In this document: positions 26,540 to 34,802 of the stretch, one piece after another
How the letters are laid out: each line of letters opens with the position of its first letter
How positions within the stretch are numbered: the first letter of the stretch is position 1
From: Streptococcus suis
Lineage (GTDB): Bacteria; Bacillota; Bacilli; Lactobacillales; Streptococcaceae
Reading direction: 5' to 3'
Length of the DNA stretch: 48,070 nucleotides
Assembly (NCBI RefSeq): GCF_002960425.1
Contig: NZ_POIZ01000051.1
Coordinates: 1-48,070 of the forward strand
Program-made: the position numbers and the translations under genes
The notes under the pieces: generated by a model
Told to the model about the DNA's origin: nothing
The model's input: only the letters and a program-made list of their open reading frames with translations
Databases searched by the model: none

Positions 26540-27349
26540 TTATTTGAGTACCCATTCTATGAGAGCATGGGCGACTCCGCTCTCGTCATTGGATTTGGTA
26601 ATGTATTTGGCAATTTTCTTGAGTTCTGGATTGCCATTTTCCATGACCACAGGGTTACCGACAACTTCAAGCATGGAACGGTCATTTTCTTGGTCACCGA
26701 TAGCCATGGTTTGGTCCATGGTCAGCCCCAATTTTTCAGCTAATTGGATGATAGCCTGTCCCTTGTTAACTGTTTTAGGGGTGATTTCCAAATAAAATGG
26801 TGCAGATTTGGCAACATTGTATTTGTCAGTTAGGCTAGCAGGCAGTTGTGGGATGGCAGCGTCAAGAATGTCTGCCTCGTCTACCATCATGACCTTAATG
26901 ATTTCCTTGTCAGCCATCTCCTCTGGAGTTCGGTAGAAGACAGGCGAGCTGACTAGCATGGATTCATAAATGGTATATTTCCCAATATTGCGGTTGGCAG
27001 TATACATGCCCTCTTTTGTACTGGCATGCATAGGAAGCTTGAGTTTGCGGGCAGCTAATTCGATGTCCAGATAATCGTCGTAGGACAAGGTATCTTTGAC
27101 AATATCCTCACCAGTGGCAGCGTCTTGAACAAGACCACCGTTAAAGGTAATAACATAGTCGCCAACCTCATTTAGATGGAGTTCTTCCAAAATTGTACGA
27201 ACACCAGAGATGGGGCGACCTGTGGCAATGACAATTTTCACACCTGCTTTTTTGGCATCCTGGATGGCTGAAAAGACCTCAGGTGTGATTTCGTGTTGGC
27301 TATTTAAGAGGGTACCATCGATGTCGATGGCGACGAGTTTAATTGACAT
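26540..27349 (-). CDS. Cof-type HAD-superfamily phosphatase
   Basis: The 269-residue protein has HAD motif I AIDIDGTLLNS (residues 6-16), motif II ATGRP (about 45), a C2B cap domain (about 85-190), motif III Lys in VNKGQAI (about 195), and motif IV GDQENDRSML (about 217-226). Cof-type enzymes remove phosphate from sugar phosphates, flavin or PLP. Start 27349 (MSIKLVAID) is chosen because motif I must lie near the N-terminus and a tggaga ribosome site precedes it. It overlaps the HD-domain gene by 11 bp, so the two are coupled. Confidence 0.93.
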   Translation of the reverse strand: MSIKLVAIDIDGTLLNSQHEITPEVFSAIQDAKKAGVKIVIATGRPISGVRTILEELHLNEVGDYVITFNGGLVQDAATGEDIVKDTLSYDDYLDIELAARKLKLPMHASTKEGMYTANRNIGKYTIYESMLVSSPVFYRTPEEMADKEIIKVMMVDEADILDAAIPQLPASLTDKYNVAKSAPFYLEITPKTVNKGQAIIQLAEKLGLTMDQTMAIGDQENDRSMLEVVGNPVVMENGNPELKKIAKYITKSNDESGVAHALIEWVLK

Positions 27350-28652
27350 GGTTTTCTCCAGTTGTAAATTGATCGTTGTGAATATGGCTGATAAAATCAG
27401 CAGTCTGTGGGCTGAAAATCCCAGTATCTTCCAGCATTTCTTTTGGGAAATAGAAGCGGCTATCACCATGGATGGTTCCAGAAAGAGAGTGGACAATAGG
27501 CGATAAGGTGGATAGTTCGACCTTGGTATCATCCTTGCGATAAATCTCAATCTGTGTCCGTTTCTTTTCAGAATGGGGACGGTAAATATCGTAAGGCAGG
27601 TCGAAATTATGATGGATAGCTGTATAGTATTCAGGGTCAAAGCCAACATCGGCAACCAAGCTACGAAGTTGATTGAGTTCTTCTTCGTTTTCTACCTTAA
27701 AGGTGATGGATTTGAAGACCTTTCGGTTGATGTAGCGCTGGGCCAGGTCGGATAAAATATGATCGGGACCATCAATCCAAGATTGGAAATAGGTATTCAT
27801 CACTCCGTCATCCAGGGCTAGATAGTCAGACAAGCTGACACGGTGTTCAAAAAAGGGTAGGAGACGGGGAGAGGTTCGAGCAAAAAAGTCTTGCTCGCTC
27901 TTATAGAGTAATTTTGCCCGATTGAGCAAGTTCTGCAATAAAACTTCCATAGAACGACTGGCAGGATGGAAGTAGACCTGCATATACATTTGGTAACGGC
28001 TGAGGACATAGTCTTCCACAGCGTGCATACCAGATTCCTTGAAGGCAATACCGTTTTCTGTGGGACGGATAACACGCAAAATGCGGGTCAAGTCAAATTC
28101 GCCATAATTTGCTCCTGTAAAATAGGAATCTCTCAATAGGTAATCCATACGGTCAACGTCAATTTGACTGGAAATCAGTTGAACCACCTGTTTATTGGGA
28201 TAGGTGTGGTTGATGACGGAGGCGATTTTATCAGGGAAATCAGGTGCAATCTGTTTCAATAGACTATTGACTTCCGTTTCAGGACTGGTAATAATGGCAC
28301 AGGTCATTTCTTCGTGGTCGGTATCGAAGAGGCGCTCAAAGGTATGGGAATAGGCTCCGTGTCCAATATCATGTAAAAGAGCAGCAATCATGGTAATCAG
28401 ACTTTCCGAGGGGTTCCAGACTTGTGGATATTTCTCTTCAAATTTTTCTGTAATCCTTCGAGCTATTTCATAGACACCAAGGCAGTGCGAAAAGCGGCTA
28501 TGCTCGCCACCGTGGAAGGTATAGGAAGTGGTCCCTAGTTGCTTGATGCGGCGTAGTCGCTGGAATTCCTTTGTATTGATGAGTTTGTAAATCAATTCAT
28601 GATCAACATGAACATAGTTATGGACAGGGTCACGAAAAACTTTTTCTATCAT
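27339..28652 (-). CDS. HD-domain phosphohydrolase (dGTPase-like, YwfO type)
   Basis: The 437-residue protein has HD-superfamily metal ligands: His in RFSHCLGVYE (about 53-62), the HDIGHGAYSH motif (about 94-103) and a later Asp in QIDVDRMDYLLRDS (about 162-175). This type resembles Bacillus YwfO and enterococcal dNTP triphosphohydrolases, which hydrolyse dNTPs; the exact substrate is inferred. The gene overlaps the HAD phosphatase gene. No Shine-Dalgarno is present; an extended -10 ends 6 nt before ATG, so the mRNA is probably leaderless. Confidence 0.88.
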   Translation of the reverse strand: MIEKVFRDPVHNYVHVDHELIYKLINTKEFQRLRRIKQLGTTSYTFHGGEHSRFSHCLGVYEIARRITEKFEEKYPQVWNPSESLITMIAALLHDIGHGAYSHTFERLFDTDHEEMTCAIITSPETEVNSLLKQIAPDFPDKIASVINHTYPNKQVVQLISSQIDVDRMDYLLRDSYFTGANYGEFDLTRILRVIRPTENGIAFKESGMHAVEDYVLSRYQMYMQVYFHPASRSMEVLLQNLLNRAKLLYKSEQDFFARTSPRLLPFFEHRVSLSDYLALDDGVMNTYFQSWIDGPDHILSDLAQRYINRKVFKSITFKVENEEELNQLRSLVADVGFDPEYYTAIHHNFDLPYDIYRPHSEKKRTQIEIYRKDDTKVELSTLSPIVHSLSGTIHGDSRFYFPKEMLEDTGIFSPQTADFISHIHNDQFTTGENHVN

Positions 28653-28658
28653 AGATTT

Positions 28659-28667
28659 ATTATACCA
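28659..28667 (-). promoter_or_regulatory. Extended -10 promoter of the HD-domain gene (leaderless)
   Basis: Minus strand TGgTATAAT (28667-28659), then aaatct and ATG at 28652. Transcription would start on or next to the A of ATG. Confidence 0.65.
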
Positions 28668-28714
28668 AAAATTGTCAGAATTTCGGCTTTTTCACATAAA
28701 ACAAGGATATTGCT

Positions 28715-29641
28715 ATGTACCAAATACTATCTTTTGAGTATAATGGAGGAATGACAAATAAACTTATTTTACATGCTATCCAGTTTATCCTTGTGGGGAT
28801 GATTGCCTGGATGCTTTACTTGATTGTTAGCTATGCTCGGAAAAATAAGATTTCTTTGAAAGACAGATTTTGGACGGGCTTTGCCATTGGTTATGTAACA
28901 GATTTGTTGGATACCTTGGGGATTGGTACCTTTGCAACAACGACAAGTTTGCTGAAGGCGACAAAATTGATAGAGGATGACCGACGGATTCCAGCAACTA
29001 TGACGACGGCTCACATCATTCCCATCTTGTTGGAGGCCCTGCTCTTTATCACCATTGTAGAAGTAGAAATGACTACCTTGATTTCTCTGGCTATTGCTGC
29101 ATTTACAGGTGCCTCAGTTGGTGCCCGTGTGACGCAACATTGGGATACCAAGAAAGTACAGCGGGTCTTGGGGATTTTGCTCATCATCGCAGCAGGGATT
29201 ATGGTCTATCGGATGGTGACCAATCCTGGTGCTGATTTGGCCAATGATGTTCGTGGTCTGACAGGTTGGAAGCTGCTTGTTGGGATTGTATTTGACTTTT
29301 TTATCGGTATGCTTTTGAGTATGGGCTTGGGCAACTACGCACCAGAATTGATTTTCTTCTCCTTGATGGGCATTAGTCCAGCGGTGGCCCTTCCTGTCAT
29401 GATGCTGAATGCAGCTATGATGTTGTCTGCTGGGGCCAAGCAATTTATCCAATCGGGCCGGGTCAATTGGCCAGGAGTTCCAGGAATTATTGTAGGAGGT
29501 GTTTTGGGTGTCTTGACAGCGGCCTTCTTCCTATCTAATTTGGACATCAATAATTTGAAAATCTTAGTTGTCTTTATCGCAGCCTTTACAGGTCTGACCC
29601 TGCTTCGTTCATCATTCATTACCAATATTAAAACGTCATAG
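28715..29641 (+). CDS. TauE/SafE-family membrane permease
   Basis: This protein of up to 308 residues has about eight membrane helices in two halves, with the TauE/SafE pattern (FAIGYVTDLLDTLGIGTFAT near 55-74; GLGNYAPELIF near 205-215). The family exports or moves sulfonates, sulfite or other small anions; the substrate is not known. The start at 28715 has a well-placed aagga site 7 nt upstream. An internal ATG at 28751 has ggagg only 1 nt away, so it is less likely, though it would give a more usual N-terminus (296 residues). The DUF1934 gene follows after 8 bp. Confidence 0.82.
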   Translation: MYQILSFEYNGGMTNKLILHAIQFILVGMIAWMLYLIVSYARKNKISLKDRFWTGFAIGYVTDLLDTLGIGTFATTTSLLKATKLIEDDRRIPATMTTAHIIPILLEALLFITIVEVEMTTLISLAIAAFTGASVGARVTQHWDTKKVQRVLGILLIIAAGIMVYRMVTNPGADLANDVRGLTGWKLLVGIVFDFFIGMLLSMGLGNYAPELIFFSLMGISPAVALPVMMLNAAMMLSAGAKQFIQSGRVNWPGVPGIIVGGVLGVLTAAFFLSNLDINNLKILVVFIAAFTGLTLLRSSFITNIKTS

Positions 29642-29649
29642 GAGGTAAC

Positions 29650-30036
29650 ATGAACATTCGTCTACGGAATGAAATTGATTTAGATGGACAGTTGGAAGTG
29701 ATAGACCAGACTTTTCCTGTAGAAGTGAAGGAAAAAGAAGGCAAAGTTTATCTCATTTATCAGAATGATGAGGCTGAAAAGGTTGTCATCAAGTGTGATG
29801 AAAACGAACTGGTTATGACACGTTTTTCCAATCCCAAGTCTATCATGCGATTTGTGAAGGAACAAGAAGCTATTGTAACCATTCCCACACCTATGGGGAT
29901 CCAGCATTTTGTCACACAAACCAGCCTATATCAGATGAGTGCTGAACGGCAAGAACTAGCCCTCCATTATGACTTAAAGGGGCTTGAACATCAGCAGAAA
30001 TTTGCTAGCTATAGGATGACGATTGCTTGGAAATGA
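29650..30036 (+). CDS. DUF1934 (YwiB-like) beta-barrel protein
   Basis: The 128-residue soluble protein matches the DUF1934 family in length and in alternating beta-strand pattern, with a conserved VTIPTPMGIQHFVT centre (about 76-89) and a C-terminal HYDLKGLEHQQ strand. The fold is a calycin-like barrel; function is not established. Ribosome site taggaggt lies 4 nt before ATG. It follows the TauE/SafE gene closely and is probably co-transcribed with it. Confidence 0.85.
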   Translation: MNIRLRNEIDLDGQLEVIDQTFPVEVKEKEGKVYLIYQNDEAEKVVIKCDENELVMTRFSNPKSIMRFVKEQEAIVTIPTPMGIQHFVTQTSLYQMSAERQELALHYDLKGLEHQQKFASYRMTIAWK

Positions 30037-30061
30037 AAAACGTTTTCATAGAAAATATTCT

Positions 30062-30089
30062 TTGAAATTCCCTAGAAATTTGTTATAAT
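30062..30089 (+). promoter_or_regulatory. Promoter of the manganese-riboswitch/P-type ATPase transcript
   Basis: TTGAAA (30062-30067), 16 bp, TATAAT (30084-30089) with TGt just before it (extended -10). Confidence 0.75.
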
Positions 30090-30090
30090 A

Positions 30091-30176
30091 GTTAGCAAAT
30101 CGAGGGAGTAGCTAACGGAATTTTCCGTGGTAGTGTCGTCATTCCGAAAATCGTTTCCGGCACTATCTTAAATAGC
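30091..30176 (+). ncRNA. yybP-ykoY (Mn2+) riboswitch
   Basis: The leader holds the conserved cgagggagtagc element, a cggaa/ttccg hairpin, and a second arm ending ccggcactatc. This matches the yybP-ykoY aptamer in streptococcal cation-ATPase leaders. An intrinsic terminator follows directly, so Mn2+ would act by antitermination. An alternative gttagc/gctaac pairing (30091-30096, 30111-30116) could compete with P1. Confidence 0.82.
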
Positions 30177-30209
30177 GAGACTTGTTTTAATAAAACAGGT
30201 CTCTTTTTT
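30177..30209 (+). terminator. Riboswitch-controlled terminator
   Basis: gagac-ttgtttt (30177-30188) pairs with aaaacaggtctc (30192-30203), followed by ttttttattt; it lies 40 bp before the ATPase start. Confidence 0.85.
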
Positions 30210-30249
30210 ATTTGACAAGATAGAAAAGGGGCCGAAAAGGAGAAGGAAA

Positions 30250-32937
30250 TTGTCAAAAGAACAAAAACGCGATTTGTTTTATACACAAAGCGAAGAGCAA
30301 GTATTGTCAAGCATGGAGTCTTCTTTAGATGGTTTGTCAAGCAGCGAAGCTAGCAAACGTCTAGCGGACTATGGTCGTAATGAATTGGATGAGGGTGAGA
30401 AGCGTACACTCTTGGCAAAATTCTTGGATCAGTTTAAGGACTTGATGATCATCATCTTGATTGCAGCAGCACTCTTGACGGTAATTACAGAAGGTTCGCA
30501 CGGTCTGACGGATGCTATCATCATCTTAGCGGTGGTTATCCTTAACGCTGCCTTTGGTGTTTACCAAGAAGGTCAAGCAGAAGCAGCCATTGAAGCTCTT
30601 AAGAACATGTCGAGCCCTGTCGCACGTGCCCTTCGTGATAGTCACGTTGTTGAGGTTGATTCGAAAGACTTGGTTCCAGGTGATATCGTCTTGCTTGAGG
30701 CAGGTGACGTTGTTCCAGCGGATATGCGCTTGCTAGAAGCCAACTCCCTCAAAATCGAAGAAGCTGCCCTTACTGGTGAGTCAGTTCCAGTTGACAAGGA
30801 TCTTTCTAAGATTCTTGAAGCGGATGCACCAATCGGTGACCGCGTCAACATGGCCTACCAAAACTCTAACGTTACCTACGGACGTGGTCTTGGTGTAGTT
30901 ACCAACACTGGTATGTACACTGAGGTGGGGCATATCGCAGGCATGCTTGCCAATGCAGATGAAACAGATACTCCATTGAAACAGAACTTGCACCAGTTGT
31001 CTAAAGTTTTGACCTATGCAGTATTGGTCATCGCTGTGATTACAATGGCTGTATCAGTCTTCGTACGTGGAGAAGGAATCTTGCCTGCTCTTATGACTTC
31101 TGTAGCACTTGCGGTTGCTGCCATTCCAGAAGGTTTGCCAGCTATCGTTACTGTTGTTCTTTCACTTGGTACTCAAGTATTGGCTAAGCGTAACTCCATC
31201 ATCCGTAAGTTACCAGCCGTAGAAACACTTGGTTCAACTGAAATTATCGCATCAGATAAGACTGGTACTTTGACCATGAACCAGATGACGGTTGAGAAAG
31301 TCTATACAAACGGTCAATTAGTGGATGCTAAAGAAGCTTTGGATGCAAGCAATAAAACGCTTCGTGTTATGAACTTTGCCAACGATACAAAAGTTGACCC
31401 AACAGGTAAATTGATTGGCGACCCAACTGAAACGGCACTTGTTCAATTTGGTTTGGATCAAAACTTTGATGTTCGTGAAGTCTTGGTTTCTGAGCCTCGT
31501 GTAGCAGAATTGCCATTTGACTCAACACGTAAATTGATGTCAACTGTTCACCAACAAGCTGCTGGAAACTTCTTCGTAGCTGTTAAGGGTGCTCCAGACC
31601 AGTTGCTCAAACGTGTAACGCAAATTGAAGAAAATGGCTCAATCCGTCCGATTACAGATGCGGATAAGCAAGCTATCCTTGCAACCAACAAGGAATTGGC
31701 TAAACAAGCCCTCCGTGTCTTGATGATGGCTTACAAGTATGTGGATGCTATTCCTGAATTGGAATCTGAAGTCCTTGAAAATGACCTAGTCTTCTCAGGC
31801 TTGGTTGGTATGATTGACCCTGAGCGTCCTGAAGCAGCTGAAGCTGTTCGTGTTGCTAAGGAAGCGGGTATCCGTCCAATCATGATTACAGGTGACCACC
31901 AGGATACAGCTGAGGCGATTGCAAAGCGTCTTGGTATCATTGATCCAAACGATACAGAAGACCATGTATTTACAGGTGCCGAGCTCAATGAATTGACAGA
32001 TGAAGAATTCCAAAAAGTCTTCAAGCAATATTCTGTATATGCTCGTGTATCTCCAGAACACAAGGTTCGTATCGTTAAGGCTTGGCAAAATGATGGTAAG
32101 GTTGTTGCCATGACGGGTGACGGTGTTAACGATGCACCATCATTGAAGACTGCCGACATCGGTATCGGTATGGGTATCACAGGTACGGAAGTTTCGAAAG
32201 GTGCCTCTGATATGGTCCTTGCAGATGACAACTTTGCGACTATTATCGTGGCGGTTGAAGAAGGGCGTAAAGTCTTCTCAAACATCCAAAAAACGATCCA
32301 ATATCTCTTGTCAGCTAACACTGCTGAGGTATTGTGTATCTTCCTTGCTACCCTCTTTGGTTGGGACGTATTGGAGCCAGTTCATCTTCTTTGGATTAAC
32401 TTGGTAACAGATACACTGCCAGCGATTGCCCTTGGTGTTGAACCTGCTGAGCCAGGTGTCATGAAACACAAACCTCGTGGACGTAACTCAAGCTTCTTCT
32501 CAGGTGGTGTATTGAGTTCTATCGTTTACCAAGGTATCCTTCAAACCGCTCTTGTTTTGGGTGTTTATGGCTTTGCCCTTCTTTATCCAGAGCATGCAGG
32601 TGATGAACACGCTATCCACGCAGACGCTTTGACCATGGCTTACTTGACGCTTGGTTTGATCCAGTTGGTGCATGCCTTCAACGTTAAGTCTGTATACCAA
32701 TCTATCTTTACCGTTGGTCCATTTAAGAATAAACTCTTTAACTGGTCTATCGTAGCTGCCTTCTTGCTCTTGATGGCAACCTTGGTAATCCCAGGCTTCA
32801 ATACCTTCTTCAAGGTTTCAATCTTGACTCCAACTCAATGGTTGGTTGCGATTATTGGTTCAGGTCTCATGGTTGTCGTTGTTGAAATTGTTAAATTTGT
32901 TCAACGTAAGATGGGATTGGATGAAAAAGCTATCTAA
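30250..32937 (+). CDS. P2A-type cation ATPase (Ca2+/Mn2+ exporter, MgtA/CaxP-like)
   Basis: The 895-residue protein starts at TTG (30250) after an agaagga site. It shows ALTGES in the actuator domain (about 176-181), PEGLPAIV in helix M4 (about 293-300), the phosphorylation motif DKTGTLT (about 336-342), the hinge GDGVNDAP (about 622-629), and six C-terminal membrane helices. The PEGLP helix is typical of SERCA/PMR1-like Ca2+/Mn2+ pumps. In pneumococcus the homologue exports Mn2+ and Ca2+ and is turned on by the same manganese riboswitch. The symbol is left blank because naming varies (mgtA, caxP). Confidence 0.93.
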   Translation: MSKEQKRDLFYTQSEEQVLSSMESSLDGLSSSEASKRLADYGRNELDEGEKRTLLAKFLDQFKDLMIIILIAAALLTVITEGSHGLTDAIIILAVVILNAAFGVYQEGQAEAAIEALKNMSSPVARALRDSHVVEVDSKDLVPGDIVLLEAGDVVPADMRLLEANSLKIEEAALTGESVPVDKDLSKILEADAPIGDRVNMAYQNSNVTYGRGLGVVTNTGMYTEVGHIAGMLANADETDTPLKQNLHQLSKVLTYAVLVIAVITMAVSVFVRGEGILPALMTSVALAVAAIPEGLPAIVTVVLSLGTQVLAKRNSIIRKLPAVETLGSTEIIASDKTGTLTMNQMTVEKVYTNGQLVDAKEALDASNKTLRVMNFANDTKVDPTGKLIGDPTETALVQFGLDQNFDVREVLVSEPRVAELPFDSTRKLMSTVHQQAAGNFFVAVKGAPDQLLKRVTQIEENGSIRPITDADKQAILATNKELAKQALRVLMMAYKYVDAIPELESEVLENDLVFSGLVGMIDPERPEAAEAVRVAKEAGIRPIMITGDHQDTAEAIAKRLGIIDPNDTEDHVFTGAELNELTDEEFQKVFKQYSVYARVSPEHKVRIVKAWQNDGKVVAMTGDGVNDAPSLKTADIGIGMGITGTEVSKGASDMVLADDNFATIIVAVEEGRKVFSNIQKTIQYLLSANTAEVLCIFLATLFGWDVLEPVHLLWINLVTDTLPAIALGVEPAEPGVMKHKPRGRNSSFFSGGVLSSIVYQGILQTALVLGVYGFALLYPEHAGDEHAIHADALTMAYLTLGLIQLVHAFNVKSVYQSIFTVGPFKNKLFNWSIVAAFLLLMATLVIPGFNTFFKVSILTPTQWLVAIIGSGLMVVVVEIVKFVQRKMGLDEKAI

Positions 32938-33044
32938 ATATAGTTATTCAGCTTATCTTTTATTACTTCGTTAACTCGCCTTGCCGTACTTCAGTACAGC
33001 CTGCGCCTCGTTGCCTTGTACTAAAAGCAAACTGAAGACTATAT
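32938..33044. repeat. 107-bp RUP-like MITE, copy A
   Basis: Its terminal inverted repeats are atatagttattcag and ctgaagactatat, and it contains acttcgttaactcgccttgc. It has the same length as, and lies in opposite orientation to, copy B at 38941-39047. It begins directly after the ATPase stop codon. Confidence 0.8.
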
Positions 33045-33063
33045 CATTTGAAAAAGCTCAGAT

Positions 33064-33453
33064 TTATTGGTCTGAGCTTTTTTCTGTACTGATAAGGTAT
33101 TTTGGGAAGATTGCTTGTCCCAACAAAGTGATGGCTAGTGCTAGTATGAAGAGGATGGTTTTGACAAGAGTTGGTAAGTTAAACAGTAAGGCGATTGGTA
33201 GGATAGCCAAGCTGAAGTAGTAGAGAATGAAGTATTTGCTGTTTTCTACTATTTGGACCCTATCGCCCTCCTTAACTTGAATGGCTGACTTTTTATCTCC
33301 TCGTACACTGATTGTAGCTGTTGGATGTTGAAGGGGTAGGCTGAGAATTTTTCCTTGGGTAAGGGTTCCAGCGATCCTTCCATCCATTAGAATGGGAAGT
33401 TTGTTAGTAGTAGCTTGTTTGGGATTTTTTGGATAAGAAATCGTTACACGCAT
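33064..33453 (-). CDS. Hypothetical small membrane protein with N-terminal beta domain
   Basis: I do not recognise a family. The 129-residue protein has a soluble N-terminal part of beta strands (about 1-70), PEGA-like in style, ending GDRVQIVENSKYF. Two membrane helices follow (about 75-95 and 97-118) with a basic tail. The start follows an aaagagg ribosome site. It converges with the P-type ATPase and diverges from the TM2 gene. Its composition matches the neighbours, so it is probably a genuine resident gene. Confidence 0.7.
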   Translation of the reverse strand: MRVTISYPKNPKQATTNKLPILMDGRIAGTLTQGKILSLPLQHPTATISVRGDKKSAIQVKEGDRVQIVENSKYFILYYFSLAILPIALLFNLPTLVKTILFILALAITLLGQAIFPKYLISTEKSSDQ

Positions 33454-33540
33454 AGGACACCTCTTTTCAGTTTCTATGTTTATTGTAGCAAAATGACGGT
33501 TTCTTGTAAACGATTTCTAAGCTGAAAAATTGGTCGGTGC

Positions 33541-33569
33541 TTGCCTGTTCACCAAGAAACTGCTATAAT
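33541..33569 (+). promoter_or_regulatory. Promoter of the TM2-domain gene
   Basis: TTGCCT (33541-33546), 17 bp, TATAAT (33564-33569) with TGc directly before it. Confidence 0.75.
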
Positions 33570-33590
33570 TTTTTAAGAGGTGAGATGGAT

Positions 33591-34010
33591 ATGAATTATC
33601 TGCAAAATTATGTATTTAGTAAGAGTAGTTATTTACCCTCTGACAAGTTGATTCTTCTTCAGAAAGAATTAGAGGATTTAGACGAGGGAGCTTTGAACGC
33701 ACTGATGATGGTTGAGTTGCGCCAACCCCTAATAGCCCTTATCTTAGCCATCTTTTTTGGAGAGTTCGGTGTTGACCGTTTCTATATAGGGGACAAACGT
33801 TTGGGTTCGGTTAAGTTGATTATCTTTGGAGTAGCCTTTATTACCCTTTTTATTCTGGTGGGGATACTCTTGTTTATGGGTTTGTATCTATGGAAATTCA
33901 TTGACTGCTTTTTGATTATGAAGGCTTGTAAGGAAGCGAATTACCAACGGCTTATGGCTCAGATTCAGCAATTCAAAGCCTTTCAGTATGGCAATCGAAC
34001 ATTTTCTTAA
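33591..34010 (+). CDS. TM2-domain membrane protein
   Basis: The protein is 139 residues from ATG 33591, chosen because aagaggtga then sits at normal spacing; ATG 33585 is the alternative. The N-terminal soluble helix region (about 1-45) is followed by a TM2 domain (about 48-110): two membrane helices with the diagnostic short turn FFGEFGVDRFYIGDKRLG between them. Function of TM2 proteins in bacteria is unknown. Own promoter and terminator. Confidence 0.85.
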   Translation: MNYLQNYVFSKSSYLPSDKLILLQKELEDLDEGALNALMMVELRQPLIALILAIFFGEFGVDRFYIGDKRLGSVKLIIFGVAFITLFILVGILLFMGLYLWKFIDCFLIMKACKEANYQRLMAQIQQFKAFQYGNRTFS

Positions 34011-34020
34011 TAGAATGAGG

Positions 34021-34046
34021 AAGGAGGTTTGTTAGACCTTCTTTTT
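34021..34046 (+). terminator. Terminator of the TM2-domain gene
   Basis: aaggaggt (34021-34028) pairs with accttctt (34036-34043), with one G-T pair, followed by a T run. Confidence 0.65.
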
Positions 34047-34055
34047 CTATCCTTT

Positions 34056-34147
34056 CTTGAAGAGCTACAGACAAGGAACTGAGGTGCAGGTTGCCATAGT
34101 AACTTGTCCTTTTCTTAATTGAAACCACCATAATTCAAATGACTATA
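34056..34147. repeat. Degenerate copy of a dispersed repeat
   Basis: ttgaagagctacagacaagg and the following aactgaggtgcagg match, in reverse, the right end of the composite element at 39432-39485. The segment ends with gactatat, like the 107-bp MITEs. Confidence 0.55.
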
Positions 34148-34225
34148 TTTGGGGCTGGCTTGTAAAGTGCCTGTAACATGGTGTGGGCTTTGTCATAAAA
34201 GTGTTATTTTTTAAGCTAGCTTTTA

Positions 34226-34234
34226 TGGTATAAT
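34226..34234 (+). promoter_or_regulatory. Extended -10 promoter of the VanZ gene
   Basis: TGgTATAAT ending at 34234, 29 bp before the start codon. Confidence 0.6.
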
Positions 34235-34263
34235 GGTAAAATATGCTGGAGAGGAGGTTTTTT

Positions 34264-34752
34264 ATGCAGACTAGAAAAATCAGTATGTTTTTATTCCTAA
34301 CCTACCTCCTTTTACTGACCTGGATGATTGTCTTTAAGATGGACTTGTCCATCCTAGCTGGTCGTTACTCTGCTGCTCAGATAAATCTGATACCACTGGC
34401 TGGAACAGCTGTCTATGATGGAGTATTAAATTTTCCAGAAATTCTCTTTAACGTTGTCAGTTTTATTCCCTTTGGCATTTATATGGAAATCCTATTTCGT
34501 AAGGCTTCTTGGACAGTAAATTTACTTGTTATTCTACTTGTTAGTTTGGCCTTTGAAGTTGTACAGTATATTCTGTTGCTGGGGATTGCAGATATAACGG
34601 ATTTGCTGGCAAATGGTTTGGGCGGTGCCATCGGTATCAATATCATGTATGTATTGACGAGCATTTGGCATGAGAAAACTTACGCCCGCATGAATGTCTT
34701 TTCTTTGGTTCTTACGATTTTTGTTATATTAACAACTTATTTTCTTGTGTAA
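34264..34752 (+). CDS. VanZ-family membrane protein
   Basis: The protein is 162 residues from ATG 34264 (MQTRKIS), which has ggagaggagg 6 nt upstream. It has four to five membrane helices and the VanZ core: a conserved NxxxFxPFG-type motif (ILFNVVSFIPFGIYME, about 60-75), then FEVVQYILLLGIADITDLLA with conserved Glu, Gln and Asp (about 99-118) and NGLGGAIG. VanZ proteins can give low-level teicoplanin or lipoglycopeptide resistance, but most chromosomal copies are uncharacterised. Confidence 0.88.
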   Translation: MQTRKISMFLFLTYLLLLTWMIVFKMDLSILAGRYSAAQINLIPLAGTAVYDGVLNFPEILFNVVSFIPFGIYMEILFRKASWTVNLLVILLVSLAFEVVQYILLLGIADITDLLANGLGGAIGINIMYVLTSIWHEKTYARMNVFSLVLTIFVILTTYFLV

Positions 34753-34755
34753 TCC

Positions 34756-34785
34756 TTGCCAAAGATGAGAATGTTTTGATAAAAT
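34756..34785 (+). promoter_or_regulatory. queG promoter
   Basis: TTGCCA (34756-34761), 18 bp, TAAAAT (34780-34785), 17 nt before the start codon. Confidence 0.5.
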
Positions 34786-34802
34786 GAAGAAAATGAATAT
34801 CA

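Noticed and set aside
28739..28751. TATAAT-ggagg-ATG as the start of the TauE/SafE gene
   Set aside because: The ribosome site would be 1 nt from the ATG and no -35 is present; the 28715 start has better spacing, though the point is not settled.
30036..30050. Catabolite-control (cre) site tgaaaaacgttttca
   Set aside because: It is 15 rather than 14 bp long; aligned to the CG centre it has two mismatches in the conserved TG. It was kept only as a palindrome.
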